A stretch of DNA of 64,000 nucleotides from Simmondsia chinensis (GCA_018398585.1 JAGTTD010000018.1:12903501-12967500), one strand, 5' to 3'. Shown: positions 19,761 to 32,249, counted from the stretch's first letter. Notes: generated by a model not told the origin, from the sequence alone. A program made the numbers and translations.

Positions 19761-21530
19761 ATGTAACCTTTGCCAAGTGATAGTATCGTGATAGCGGCGG
19801 CGGTTAAAATTGTGTACAATAAAAACAATAATAGCATACCTAGTGTTTCAACGACTTTCTTTTATGCGGGATCTCGGAAAGGTAAAATGTACGCAGTCTT
19901 ATCCCATTTGGATGAGACCCTAGCGGAATACTGTTTTCGAGGACCTCCAACCTGAATAATCCTAATGTATGAATAATCCTAATGTATGATTGGGTAAAAG
20001 AATCCACTCACAAGCTAATTGTTTCTTTTTTTAGTAAAAGAATCCAAGAATTCTTCTTATTTTGATCATTTTCTAGGATTTTGGTGTTTTGTACGGTGAA
20101 TAAGATAGTTAACGTATAAAATGAGCATTAATAATAGATATTGATTTATTTTTTTGATTTATGGATGGGTTATTCATATTTTTTTGCAGAGGATCTTAGA
20201 ATATAAATTTTTTTTTGAGAATTTATACTATCAGAACAAAAATACTAATAGTAGGACCATTTAATATTTTAGATTGTCTTAGCATTATTAGTTTTTGTCC
20301 TTTTTTTTTTTCCTTAAACTATGGTATCAAGGTTTTTTTTTTTTTTTTTTTTTTTTAACATTAAAAAGCCAAATAGGGTGCCAAATTAGGTTATATTAAT
20401 ATTGACTTATTCGTAGGTTATATACATTGTCTGCATAGATTTCTTTATTTTTATTTTAATAAGACTGTTGTTATTAATAGAGCAATAATTATTATAATCA
20501 AATCGGTAATGTTATTAAATAAAAATTACAAGATTTATAAAGTTGTTCTGATATTAATAATTTGACTTAGCAAGAACGTTAGCTTATACTAAATCAAAGC
20601 ATAAAAACTCAAAGAATATATATATATATATACACACAAATGAGTGAGAGTAAAAAGTTGGATTCTAGGTCACTTATTTAATTGTTAACATCATTCCTAT
20701 TCCATCCAACATCACCCTTTTTTCCCTTTTCAAATAAATATATGATTCAGTCTTACCGTCTAATAAAAGTCATCCCTCCTCTCTCTCTCTACATATATGG
20801 TCACTTTGATATCATTGTCAAATCTAGTTGGCATGAAATAGCATTCTCTAACTCATTCTCCATGTGTCTAATCTAAAATTGTGTATGGGGATACAATTAT
20901 GAGGAGAAACTATTGCACCTATGTTAATTTACTGTATCTCTAAGTTTGCATTGTCTCTTTTATTTGAATACTTATTATTATTTTATTTGATACAAATTTT
21001 ATAAATATTGCTATTTTTAGGGTTTTAATTCCTTTAAAAATATCTTATCTACAATGTAGTACTTTAGAGATAAGACTGCGTGTATATTTGCCTTGTGAGA
21101 GGCTCTTTCAAACTAGGTTATTATTTTTGTTGCAAGTAACTTGAATGTGATTCGATTAAAGATTTTGCTTGGTTCAGTTTGTTTTGGAGCACAATCTTTA
21201 TTTATTTTAATTTTTATTTTTTTTAAGGATATTAGAAGATAAAACATAATAACTTTTGGTAATATAAATTTCAAGTTAGGTTTAGAATTTGAAACCAAAA
21301 ATTACTTGAAATTTAAAAAGAAAGACAAAAAATTATCGAAAAAAGTAATCTTTTGGAAAATACTTGGAAGAATCGAAGTTGAAAAATAATGTTTTCTAAA
21401 TTAAACAATATATATTTATAAAAATGATAACATCGACATGCTTATTGTGTATGGATAAAATAATATTTAAATAGAAATATAAAATTATTATTTTTTAAAA
21501 TCAAACCTAATAAGCCTTTTGCCAATCATA
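19761..21530. other. Intergenic AT-rich DNA with simple repeats
   Basis: No gene recognised. A T24 run is at 20333-20356, a (TA)n(CA)n microsatellite at about 20614-20638 and a short CT run near 20780-20790. Small open frames show no family resemblance. Confidence 0.6.
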
Positions 21531-21779
21531 GTGGGAGACTGAAGACGACATAGCCATGATGACAATGAGCAACGTACTCACAAGGTTTGGGCTGGCTTTG
21601 TTTTTGGGACTCGAGTTCGAGATAAGGTGTGGGTAGGAAAAAAATACTCATCAAATTGAACATGGCAACATATGTATACTCCAATAGTTTTGGGATCTAG
21701 ACATTGATACTCTTTATAGCATGCGACATTGTCAAGAAAAATACCGGAGTTGAGTGGGAGGCTCATTTATGGGCTGCAT

Positions 21780-21917
21780 GGATACTCTTTGTACAATTTC
21801 ATAATCTCAAATTCAACAGTCTGAGGTTGGAGGCTCCTTAGTGCCAATAAAGGCTGAGCCTGGGCTGAAATGTGTTAGCATGTATTTGTGGGCGTGATCA
21901 AGTTAAGGCTTGCATCA
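21780..21917 (-). repeat. 3' LTR fragment of a decayed gypsy element
   Basis: The U3 start on the minus strand is TGATGCAAGCC at 21917. It is preceded (minus sense) by a purine tract GGGTGGAGAGTAT (plus 21918-21930). It matches the start of the right-hand LTR at 27649 over about 100 bp ('CACAAATACA..', 'CCAGGCTC'). Farther left I cannot align the two, so this LTR is truncated or very diverged. Confidence 0.5.
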
Positions 21918-22628
21918 ATACTCTCCACCCCTGAATACTCTTGTCTACAAGGGTCCAGAGATAGGAAACATTTTCTAATGTTAGTGAAAATTTCCATAAT
22001 AGCGTCCTTAGTGTGTCATCCTTTGTAGTTTTCGCCAACACTTTTGTTACAACCTTGGTTATGATAGCAAAACCGTACATAGATCCAGGATAGCATCAAG
22101 TAGTAATGTAGTGAATTGGTAATTCCAAGTTTTTGGTACAGTGCATGATGTATATGACCCATGATATTTCTCAAGCATTAATACATGAAAAGTTGGATAG
22201 ATGCTCCTTCCTTTGAAATGTCCAGTTTATAAGCGACTGGACTGATACGATTGAGAATCTAAAAAGGGGCCATAAAATAAGGGTACAATTTATAGCTGAA
22301 GGTTAGTTCGTGTTGTACTACCATTTCAGCCTTGCTCATGCAAACCAATGTTTGGGAAATTTAAAGCAGATATAGTGAAGATAGCTTTTTAAAGAATGAT
22401 TTAAACCTTGGTTTGACCAGCATTTAGTGGGTGGTACACAGTGGAGTGGTGACGCTTGATGTTGTCGCATAATGTTGGATAAAATAGGATCACATTACTT
22501 GATTATTTCTTTCAAAAATCCATGTAAACTATAGACTCTGTGGATGAAAACATTAGTAGTAGTGACAACCATATGGATGTGATAAAGCTGCAAAATAGCT
22601 GTACTTACTAAGGCGATCAAAGCCTTCC

Positions 22629-23199
22629 TGTCACGACACTAAACATAGCAAACAATGGGCCAATGACTTGTAAGCCAACAAGGGAACCAATGGTTATCGT
22701 AGGTGAAATACTAAGAATATTATTCTAAATATAATTTATAATATAATGAATAACACACAATACAATCCTTTGGAGTTCAAAACTCAAAACAAAAGGCTAA
22801 GACTTTCAAGAAGTAAACATAATCCTATACAATAGAACTACTAACTCATAAAACGTAAAAGAAAGTATTCTAAGGATGTAACCACTTCAACCATGTAGAG
22901 AGTAAGTCCCTTGAATTTCTCCCTTCAGCTTACTACACCTTATCTGAAATTGTTAAACAACAGGGTGAGCATAAAGCTCAGCAAATAACAAATTCGTGAA
23001 CAAAACAAGGCTCAAGCATTATTTAAAAGACATGGAACATGTCAACTGAACTCTTGGACCTTAAGCCTCTTGATTATGGCTGCATATAGTTCTTGCAACT
23101 GGGCTCAGAATTGGCTATCATAATTTAGGTCCCCGACCAATTACAGGTTCTAAGGAGGAACATACCCAGTACCTCAATGGCTCCGCTTACGCAGAGTCT

Positions 23200-23231
<32 letters not shown>

Positions 23232-24004
23232 GGGGGGGGGGGGGTGGATGTATGCAGCCTTCCCCCTGCAGGGTGTTAACCTGAAGAGAGGCTGTTTCCC
23301 AGTGCCCCAATTACTGGTTCTAAGGAACGTTCCAAATAGTGCACTATTAACAAATGTGGTATAATCCCTCATTGAAGGCTCAAAAATGTCTTTTTTCCGT
23401 CATCATAGGGCACAACCCACAAAACAAAGCACAATTTTGTATATTTGAACATCATAGAACATGGTTCAAATCATATTTCTAAACTACTATAAACCATAGC
23501 AATGTCACATAGCCAATGTTAAATTCCATATTCCACAAACTCAGTCAAATATGTTTGATCCCATTTTTATTTCAAACATATAGAGGGTTAAACATATGGT
23601 GTGTGAGGGGAAGTCGTTTAAAGAATTTGGAGGAAACTCTGAAACTTTTATACAAACAAATATATCAAAATCGCTTAGAGATTTTAGCAAAAGAGCGAAA
23701 GAGTTAGCAAATAAGTTACTTACTAGAAGAAGCAAAGCTTTTCTAAAATTTCAAGCACAAACTTTAGCTCTTTTCTCCTTCTCTTCTCCCTCAACTCTTA
23801 TTATCACTAATACTTGAAATGAAAGATTATTGGATGATTAGAAAAAGAGTTGAGGAGGGGCATTTATGGGGGAGGGTTTGGGTTTAGGGTGCTTTAAAAA
23901 GGAAACAAATGGGTGATTTTCGAAGTCAAAGTTGGGGGCTTGATTTTCAAGTCAATATAAGAGTTTTCTTGTTCAAAAAAAGACAATTTTTTTGGTCATA
24001 CTTG
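22629..24004. mobile_element. Insertion within the decayed gypsy integrase (solo-LTR candidate)
   Basis: Integrase homology stops near 24000 and resumes near 22500, so about 1.4 kb between is foreign. The segment starts TGTCACGACAC, like many gypsy LTRs. It also carries the text 'GGGTGAGCATAAAGCTCAGC' (about 22961) that I associate with plant gypsy LTRs. A clear right end and TSD were not found. It contains the SINE at 23157-23306. Confidence 0.3.
23157..23306 (-). mobile_element. Au-like SINE, 5'-truncated copy (copy C)
   Basis: Minus-strand SINE body: GGGAAACAGCCTCTCT, then GGAAGGCTGCATACAT, a long C run, CAGACTCTGC, and a GGGTATGTTCC tail. It is flanked by a 20-bp duplication with one mismatch (23137-23156 and 23307-23326, core GGTTCTAAGGA). 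It begins at GGGGCACTGGG and so lacks the 5S-derived head seen in the copies at 35261 and 36241. The C run appears on plus as G31, T, G13 (23200-23244). Confidence 0.82.
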
Positions 24005-26560
24005 GTGGCTATTTTATCAAAAAGAAAGCTTCCGTTTGTTTAAAATTTAATGTTTATTTTGTTCAAGTATGGAGAGGTTTGAAACTAATGAAATGAGTGA
24101 ACAATTTGGCTAGAAATTTCACCTAAAATTTGAACAACCACTTATAGGTAATTTATGTGAGAAATACTTATGTCTTAAAAAAATTTAAATTCCTTACACT
24201 TTCATGAAAACCTTTTTTTTCCCTAAGACTTAGGTAAACCCTAAATGAAGTCTATGGATATGCTTGGTCACATGATTTCGAGAATGAGATCAAGCTAGGC
24301 AATGTAGTGGTATCGCACTTACATTGTGCCAGAAAATGCTTAATGAAGTGGGCGGCATCATGTTTCTACTTTTCTAATAAGAGAAGATAGCAAGGTGTCT
24401 TAAGAGTTTTGATAATCCCAGAATGATCCCTATAAGTAGATGCATGCATCCATTTGAAAATGCTAGGCTGAATAGAGCCATGAATGCTGAGCATAAATTT
24501 TCCCTTCTGATAATGGATTTAGTGTTTCCAAGTGCAATGTGGGTGTGACTGGAGGTCCTTTTATATGTCGGTGATAAGTAATTGAAGATTGGCAATGTTT
24601 TGCCAATAGTGATGTTATTGTGCCAAAAGGTAGGTAGAAATTGATGTCAAAGCCATTGTGAGTAGTTCTCCACTAGTTACTTGAGATAGGGTATTGACCA
24701 TCTACATTTTCCTGACCCTTGTTGTAGGATATGTCTTAATCACAACCCATGAGCTTGGATAACCATTCTTGTTTGAAGGGAGACCCACTACTCTAATGAA
24801 TATTTCAAACTTTGTTATGCGAATGTGAAATTTATTGTCCATCTAATATTAATTTCATTTTTGAACTACATGAACCACAACAAATAGTTCCCGCTTATAG
24901 ATTGACTTATGTTGATGTTGGGTTGACAGGGATTTACTTAAATAAGCGATAGGGTGGTTGGCCTTATGCAAGACCTCAACATATACTAATTCTAGAAAGT
25001 GTGTCCCTATTTAGAAGGTTTTGCTGAAGTGAGGGAGCACCAAGACCAGGATTGTGCTAAGCGCCTAGTTTAGGTGATCAAATGGTACATGAGCATTGAC
25101 GTGCCATTTAGAGTTATTTTTCTTTAACTATCATAGAGTGGTTTTGCTATGTAATCGTACCTTGGGATAAATTTTCTATTGTATCTCGTTCACCTAAGAA
25201 TGTTGTGAAGTTATTTAAGGGTGTTTAGTGTGGGCCAATTTTCCATGGTGCTAATTGTGGTTGAGTAAGTTCCCTCTTGAGCTACACGTGCTAAGCATTT
25301 AATTTCTGCCAAGTTTTAGGAACACTTGCTACATTTTACGAATAAAGAGTGTTCAACCAAGAGTTAAAACACTTTCAATAAATGGCATAAGTGAGACGTC
25401 CATCTGGAATTGTAAATGAGATGCCATCAAAGAAAACAAGTATGAATTCATGTGACTGGTCATGAGGTATTGAATTCAGTAGGATTGAAATATCGAGGGT
25501 ACATTCAAGAGTCCAAATAATATGACAACCACATTTGAGAAGAACGCAGATTTGCACGTCATTTGGGTCCATTTGGATTTGGTATCCAATTACAAGTAAA
25601 GCTTCTAAAACATGAAGGACTTGTGAAGTTCGTTGAAGACTTCCTCTATGGTAGGAACGATGTATTTGTCTTTGATTGTATTATTATTAAGGGCACAATA
25701 TTCAACCCAAATACTCTATGTTCCATCTTTTTTCTTAACGAGCATGACGAGGGATACAAAAAAAATTTGCTCTCACATATATTCTATTTTTCTAGTAAGT
25801 TCTGAATCGTGGTCTCAATGATGGTAGGACGTATTGTTCATCAAAATTGAAACATTGTCCCTTAACTGTTTTCTCATGCAAATAGAAAAAGTGCATTGAG
25901 TCTATGTCTGCCACTGTTCTAGATAGTTTTGAAGTGGCAAAAGAAATTGCTTGTAAGACACAACATGCAAGAGCCGAATGAGCCGAATCGATGTCATGAC
26001 AATAACATGAGGTATGTATCAATGCCGTTGATCATCAATCATGCCCTCTTGCAATTTGGCTAGGCACATGACCTCCCGAAGGGTTTAAGGCAGAGAGGTG
26101 AATGGACATACTAATGTTCTCTCCATCCCTTTAGGAAACAAATGATGGCCTGTTTCTCTTGTAGATCGACTTCGGCATGAAGGGTTTCAAATGCTACAAG
26201 ATACCCCTGAACCAAACCATTTCGATGGAGGATCAAAAGGTCAGCCATAAGATCCTCATATACTCTACCAAAATGTTCCAGGACCTTGACTTTTTATTGG
26301 CTATGTTTACATAAACAGTGTTGAAGCCATTGATGTGCGGCCTCCATCATATGAGTGGACACTATCTTAATTGTATTCCAATTGGACACCCGATTGACAC
26401 TGAAAATTATTCGCACTTTAACATCATTAGCCAAAAATTTTGAATACTCTAATTTAGCCATTTGGTGTTGTATGTGGTTAGATTTCAGGAAGTGGTGTTG
26501 GTTTACCATTAAGTATGGACTCGAACCATAATAGGGGTTAAAGTCATGCTCGAAACTAAT
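24005..26560. other. Remainder of the gypsy remnant
   Basis: Apart from the RT and integrase patches described for 21918-27029, no intact frame or boundary can be recognised here. Confidence 0.4.
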
Positions 26561-27029
26561 GCAAGCTCACCTTGATGATTAAAACTGTGAAGGACAATAG
26601 TGGCGGTGCGAAGGAATGTGGGGGGCCGCACCCACTGATGGACGGAGGTACAAGTGAATGTAGGGGGAAAGGGGAATATCCACTTATCAATGGAGCTAGA
26701 GGTTTGATTATAGAACCATAGGAACCGAATATGATAACCTGATTGGCCCCCAATACTGATAAGTAACTAATCATTGTACAAGAGGAAAAGTTCGTGCCCA
26801 CGATTCGCACAATTGATGTTCTAATGAAACTGGACTCCTGTACCATGGGATCACCATCGTTCGTCTATAGTTGGAACATCGTTGGTTAATAATGCAATGG
26901 AGTAGTAAGCGTAAAATACAGAGGAAGAGTCTAATAACGATACCTACTTAAGCTAATCCAACCACCAAATCCCTCAATTTGTTGATGGAATGATAGCTCT
27001 GTTGGTCGCTAGTTTGTGGCTCTACCACT

Positions 27030-27649
27030 TGTTGAATCCGAACCTTCATTAGTCCTTATTGAGCTTCTCCTATGTTCGATGGAGTCTTAGTGGTGCTCCA
27101 AGGTGGTATATTACGTAATTGGCTGAGAACCAGATGACTCTTAGACTAATATTTTCAAACTAATCTAAAAATTCTAGTAGCTAGCAAAAATTATAGAAAA
27201 AACAGAGAAGAGGAGAAAAAAAGAAGAAAAATGTGTATTTTATTTATTGAGAAAATGTACACTTTATGGGCTCGCACATACAGCTTGGTAAGGACTAAGT
27301 AGTAATTCTTATACAAATATTATTTTGATTTCTTGCGTAAAACATCTGGTGAGTGGTATAAAATGGAGTGTTGTCTACCATGCCTTCACCGTTATTTCCC
27401 TTTCTTGGAGCTCACGTGTGTTGCTTTGCTGTGCTAAGGAAATGAACGATTTGGGACGTTCTAAAACATCTTTACGCCCATATATCCCTTGGGCCTGTCT
27501 TAAGAGTGCGTGGGCTTGTAGCTAAAGCCTTGCACGTGGTATCCTAGGTTGGATAAGTCATGCACTCCTTGGCCCTAATAGAAGTTGAGCTTGGTTTGAG
27601 CCTGGGTTGACCTGTATTTGTGGGTAAAATCCAATTTGGATTTGCATCA
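27030..27649 (-). repeat. 5' LTR of the decayed gypsy element
   Basis: Minus-strand LTR from TGATGCAAATCC (27649) to GGATTCAACA (27030). Next in minus sense is AG and then TGGTAGAGCC (27018-27027), a PBS lacking two bases of TGGTATCAGAGCC. The pairing with 21917 gives the element span. Confidence 0.6.
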
Positions 27650-28239
27650 TTTTAAAAGAGTGGATTACCTAAGTGATTCATACTCAAAGCTCTAGGTAAC
27701 TAAGTGACCAATTCACTTCCCTTTTTTTTTTTAAAAAAAAAAAAAACTTTGAGCTTAACCTAACCAACAATTTCGCCTTTACTATTGTTACTAAAGGTAA
27801 CTAATGATATCTAATGTACTCGAAAATCTAAACAACACAACCATATTTTCAAATTCTTTCATCCTCTATTTACAATTTTTAGATTAAGAAACTACAAAAA
27901 TTAAGTTTGAAAGCCAAATTTTTGATTTCTTTTTTGTTCTTAATCCCTCAATTAAAAAAATAAATTAAATTTCATAAATAAGAAAATCAAATCCAGCAAA
28001 TCTAATTTTTAATTTTTATAAATTAAAAATACATTGTTTTTTAAAGAGATAATGACGAGATTTGCTTCGGGAAGCTTCCCTAATTAGAGGGATCCCTTAA
28101 GCATTAGCACGAAGGATAAGGAGAGTCATTTGCATGGGGGAGCCCCAAAGAATGACCCTAGATCCACCATGTCCAATACTTGTTACCTACTCAACTGCTC
28201 TGTTTGCTTCTCTATAATAGAAACTTGAATGAATTGAGA
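27650..28239. other. Spacer without recognisable gene
   Basis: AT-rich. A T10/A14 pair at about 27722-27745 could fold as a hairpin. No TE boundary or gene seen. Confidence 0.5.
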
Positions 28240-28588
28240 TGTTATTGAAATTTTGTATTGCATTTTTCTTGTATTTTACTATTTAATTAGTATTGGGTAT
28301 AATTTATATTTTATTGTATGTAATTAATGTACCTTTAAACGGATGAGTAAAAGGTGAAGACCATTTCTCTCCTCCTCTTTATGACCATAGTGACCCTCTC
28401 TTTACACCACCACTATTAGTGGGGTCTTCATTGTGTTGATTAGCTTAGGACTCTTCTCCTTGCAACAAACTTTTGATGTTCCTAATTTGTACTATAAATA
28501 GGCTTGTATATTGTTGAATGAAATCATCCAAATTTCAATTTTCTCTAAGTGTTTTCCTTGTGTCATTTTTGTCTAGGTAATTTTTACA
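28240..28588 (+). repeat. 5' LTR of the copia element
   Basis: TGTTATTGAAATTTTG ... AATTTTTACA. TATA-like TATAAATAGG is near 28493. It is followed by a diverged PBS ('TAGTATCCGAG', about 28589-28599). Matches 31902-32249. Confidence 0.8.
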
Positions 28589-28699
28589 TAGTATCCGAGT
28601 AAAACTCGGTCTGGTAAAATTTTCTTCTCTCCTTTCTTTTTCTTGGTCTGGCAGCCCCCTTCCCTTCCTTGGTTTCAATAGTGTTTTGTCTTGCTTAAT

Positions 28700-29340
28700 A
28701 AACTATATCCAATTCTACTTCTAACCCCTGCCTCGTTGGCCTAAGCTTCGCTATGAAAATTGAGGCTTTGTAAGCTATATGAAGAGCTACACCCTACTTT
28801 AAGAAAGCTCGCGGCTACTCATTCGTAAGCAGCTCATCCCTTGCTTCTTGCCTTGAGGTCCTTCTATTACAGTAGTTCGGAATCAAACTTTAGAAGTAGA
28901 GGATATCCGATTCACTTTTCATAATTTTTTTCTGATAAAAAATCCCTATTCGAGCAAACTAACAACTCTAATTTATATGAAAAGGAAATGGGCTAGCCAA
29001 GCCTAGCAATAATAGGAGAGAATAATTACATGATTGTTGTTCAAAGAATATGGGATTCACAGCCTCCCTCAAGTAGGCAAGTCTGATGTGCTAGCTCGTT
29101 GTTCATTCTTTGCTAAAGAAATGGGGCTTTTTAACTAGTTTTGCCAGTTAATGGGTGGAACATCAAGTTCTCTTTCTTGTTTTCTAGTTAGGAAATAGCT
29201 TCCTTTTTAGTTAGTGCTTTTGAATTTCGATTTCCACAAAGCATTGTGCAAAACATATCATGTGGGTGTTTGTCGATGAGATTGAAACACTGAGTTGGAC
29301 TACTTGCATTATTTGTTTCTTAACTACTCTCAAAAATAGA
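28700..29340. other. Possible organellar (mitochondrial) DNA insertion
   Basis: Within the copia leader this stretch is unlike its surroundings (for example GCCTCGTTGGCCTAAGCTTCG and AAGAAAGCTCGCGGCTACTC). It has the look of non-coding plant mitochondrial DNA. That impression is from memory of such sequence style, with no gene to confirm it, so confidence is low. Confidence 0.2.
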
Positions 29341-29449
29341 TAATTCGTTCTGTTACAGTGATGACTTAAACCCTGAGATTGTTCTTCTGGACTTGTGCAT
29401 GTAATGAAGATTCTAAAATAATTCCCACAACAAGAGGAGTGGTTGTTAC

Positions 29450-29720
29450 TCAGTCTCCATTTTATTTACATCCTTCAGATTGCACGGGGATGAAATTTTT
29501 TTACTAATGTGTTGATAGGACCTAACTGTCAATCATGGAAATGGTCTATTTATAAGGTTTCTAAAGAAATTATACTTCATCGATGGGACTATCGAGAAAT
29601 GTTTAATGAAAATTCTCTGGATTTTGCAAACAGGAGTGCCTATTATTCCATGGTACTCTCATGGCTTTCTAACTCTTTGTCAAAAGAAATCAACTGGAGC
29701 AATAACCTATCTCTAGACTT
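29450..29720 (+). pseudogene. copia gag fragment
   Basis: Text 'MLIGPNCQSWKWSI' (from 29509) and 'SMVLSWLSNSLSKEI' matches the N-terminal gag_pre/UBN2-type region of plant copia elements. The frame runs on to 29856, but after about residue 65 the gag similarity is lost. Confidence 0.65.
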
Positions 29721-29869
29721 CTCGAGAGGTATGGTTGGATTTGTAGGAAAGGTTTTCCAAGGAAAGTTCCTAGAATATATAGTTAAAACAAGACCTTTCT
29801 CAGTTACAATAACAAAATCTTCCCCTTTTTTGCTATTACATGAAATGATAAAATGAAGGGTTAGGCCGA

Positions 29870-30110
29870 TCATTGTGCTTTCAATGGGTATCCTCGTGGT
29901 ACAGAAGGATTTAAGGTTTATAACCTTGAAAGTGGCAAATTATTATAACACAAAATATCGTTTTCTGTGAGAGTGTGTTTCCTTATCTTGAAAAGGAAAA
30001 TTCAAAATTTATTTTCAAGAATAATTTACAGAATTTGGGTTTATTTGACGAGCCAGTTGTGTCAGAAATGGAGAGTGGAGTGGTCCACGGTCATTGATAG
30101 AACAAGGCAC
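29870..30110 (+). pseudogene. copia integrase C-terminal fragment
   Basis: Read through two frames, the text 'GYPRGTEGFKVYNLESGKL', 'VFPYLEKENSKF' and 'LGLFDEPVVSEMESG' is the post-core integrase region of copia polyproteins. The catalytic core upstream is absent, so gag and this region have been joined by a deletion. Confidence 0.6.
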
Positions 30111-30306
30111 CGATGAGCAGAGAAGCAGCTGACGGTGCTGCTTCTAGACAGACCCATCAACACGATCATAGTGGGGATTATGTAGGTTCTGGTGGTCGGA
30201 AATCGAGATTTGGGTAGAGGGGCTCATTGGCCTTCTGTCTCTTTGAAGTATTAAGATTATATGTGTCACATACCACCTTCTATAACCATACCCGTGCTAT
30301 CCCTCG

Positions 30307-31300
30307 TTGGCTAATTCAGGTATAACATATCCTATATCACATTTTTTGTCCAATGCATGTTTTTCGAACAATCATATGACTTTTCTTGGGGCCATCACGT
30401 GCAGTGATGAGCCTAGGTATTTTGCACATGCATTGCAATATGAGCATTGGAGGGAATCTATGAGAAACGAAATTGAGGCTCTCGAACATAACTGAACATG
30501 GAATATTGAAGCCTTGCCTCTTGGTAAAAGAGCCATAGATTCGAAATGGGTTACATGGTAAAATATAAACCAGATTGGTCAATCATATGTTGCAAGGCTT
30601 GTTTGATAGCTAAGGGGTACACTCAGATAGGAGAGGTGGATTGTCATGATACTTTTGCTCCTGTTGCTAAACTTGTCATAGCTAGATATGTTCTTGTAGT
30701 TCCAGTTACTCGAAGTTGGACTGTTCATCAGTTTATGTGAACAATGCTCTCCTCTATGGCAATTTGAGTGAAAGTGGTGTATATGAAATTGCCACAAGGT
30801 TTTGAAAAACAACATGAAGGTTGGCTCCCAAAATTGGAATCACAAATTACTTCAACTTTGGTTAAAATTGGGTTTACACAGTCTAAGTCTAGTTATTCTC
30901 CTTTCCTCTGGAACATTAAAATGTTTATATGGCTATTTTAGTTTATGTTGATGATGATCTTATTATGAGAAATGATCTTGATAGCATAATGAATGTGAAG
31001 AAGGTCCTTCATCAACAATTTGGAATGAAGGATCTAGGACCTATGAAATATTTCCTATGGGTTAAAGTGGCTTGTTCATCAAGTGGAATCTCATGGAATC
31101 AAAGAAAATCCGTGCTTGATAATTTAAGTGACTCTGGGTTGCTTGGGCCAAAGCCAACATCTACACCTATTGTTCAAAACGATCATCTAATAGACCAAGT
31201 AGGTGAGCCTATTTCCAACCCGGTTTGTTGCAAACGTCGAGTTTGTCAATTGTTGTACTTGACTATAACTTGACCAGACATTAGTTATGCGGTACATATT
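30307..31300 (+). pseudogene. copia reverse transcriptase (broken)
   Basis: 'YPISHFLSNACFSNNHMTFL' leads to 'HWRESMRNEIEALEHN' with stop TGA at about 30493. Next come 'LPLGKRAIDSKW', 'ARLVAKGYTQ'-like text, 'YHDTFAPVAKLV', and 'MKLPQGFEKQHEGW'-like text in shifting frames. The catalytic box reads 'LVYVDDDLIM' (from about 30937), with Y-V-D-D intact. 'QFGMKDLGPMKYFLWVKVA' and 'DNLSDSGLLGPKPTSTP' close the domain. Several stops and frameshifts. Confidence 0.85.
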
Positions 31301-31835
31301 TTAAGTCAGCTCATGCATGTTCCTCATAAATCGTATTTTGAGATTGTTTTTCGTGTTTTGAGGTAGTTGAAAAGGGCACCCAATCAAGGAACTTTTCTTC
31401 CTTTTGACAGTGATTTTCAATTACATGCATCCTATGATGCTGATTGTCGAATTGTCCATCTACTTGTTGTTCTACTAACGGTTTTGTGGTATTCTTTGGT
31501 GATACTCCAATTTCATGGAGGTTGAAAAAGCAGTCGGTTGTATCTTAGTCGTTCGTTGAAGCAGAATATCGTGCCATGGCCACAGTTGCTAGTGAATCAA
31601 TTTGTATGATAGTTAATAAAGTATCTTGTTGTGCAGGTTGGTCAAATGGTAGTATTTTTTTTTGACAATCAAGCCGCACTGCATATAGACTCAAATCAGG
31701 TGTTTCGTGAAAGAACCAACCACATTGAGATTGATTGTCATTTTGTCAAAGAAATGTTTATTATTAGGGAGACAACCACTTTATTTAACGATCAACATGT
31801 CAAATAGCTGATATTTTTACCAAAGCATTTGGATA
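31300..31835 (+). pseudogene. copia RNase H (broken)
   Basis: 'PDISYAVHILSQLMH' precedes 'FQLHASYDADC', 'EAEYRAMATVASESI'-like text (about 31558-31605), 'DNQAALHIDSNQVF' (from 31662) and 'RTNHIEIDCHFVKEM'. This is the copia RNase H order. The tail 'IADIFTKAF' is seen near 31800-31830. Frameshifts interrupt it. Confidence 0.8.
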
Positions 31836-31889
31836 TCCTTCCTTTTCACTTATTCTCTCCAAGTTACATTGTTAATTTACATGTTCCAA

Positions 31890-32249
31890 CTTGAGGGGGA
31901 GTATTGAAATTATATATTGTATTTTTCTTGTATTTCATCATGTAATTAGTATTAGGTATAATTTATATGTTATTGTCTGTAATGAGTATAGGTATAAATG
32001 GGTAAGTAAATGGTGAAGGCCATTCCTCTCCTCCTCTTTATGCCCATAACCGGCCCTCTCTTTGCACCAGCATCATCAATAGTGTCTTCAGTATTGATTA
32101 GCTTAGGATTCTTCTTTTGGCAAAAATTAATCTTTTGGCGTTTCTAGTTTGTACCATAAATAGGCTTGTATATTGTTGAATGAAATCATCCAAGTTTCAA
32201 TTCTCTCAAGTGTTCTCCTGATGTCATTTTAGTCTTCATAATTTTTACA
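31890..32249 (+). repeat. Polypurine tract and 3' LTR of the copia element
   Basis: CTTGAGGGGGAG (31890-31901) is a typical copia polypurine tract. The LTR follows from about 31902 (GTATTGAAATTATATATTG) to TTTTTACA at 32249. Confidence 0.82.

Larger units (their letters stand above)
21918..27029 (-). mobile_element. Decayed minus-strand Ty3/gypsy internal region
   Basis: No long frame survives, but fragments lie in gypsy order on the minus strand. RT is at about 25800-25375: 'MLVKKKDGT', 'TIKDKYIVPTIEEVFNELHKS', then 'EFILVFFDGIS', where the box is F-F-D-G rather than F-F-D-D. The first integrase Asp region 'SISIDFI.GLPKS.GK' is near 24280-24200. The integrase Glu-side region 'YHPLNAGQT' and a C-terminal 'VAYKLDISKEGASI' are at about 22440-22180. 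Stops and frameshifts are everywhere. The right side begins next to a degenerate PBS and LTR. Confidence 0.7.
28240..32249 (+). mobile_element. Ty1/copia retrotransposon, internally deleted
   Basis: LTRs 28240-28588 and about 31902-32249 bracket copia-type fragments in the order gag, integrase C-terminus, RT, RNase H (integrase before RT). Length is 4.0 kb against roughly 4.5-5 kb for a complete element. Protease and most of the integrase are missing, and a stretch at about 28700-29340 looks foreign. Shared LTR text includes GTACTATAAATAGGCTTG (TATA region) and TTGAATGAAATCATCCAA. I could not establish a target-site duplication. Confidence 0.85.

Noticed and set aside
23125..23372. Proline-rich open frames over the G/C run
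   Set aside because: They are translations of a homopolymer within a SINE, not genes.
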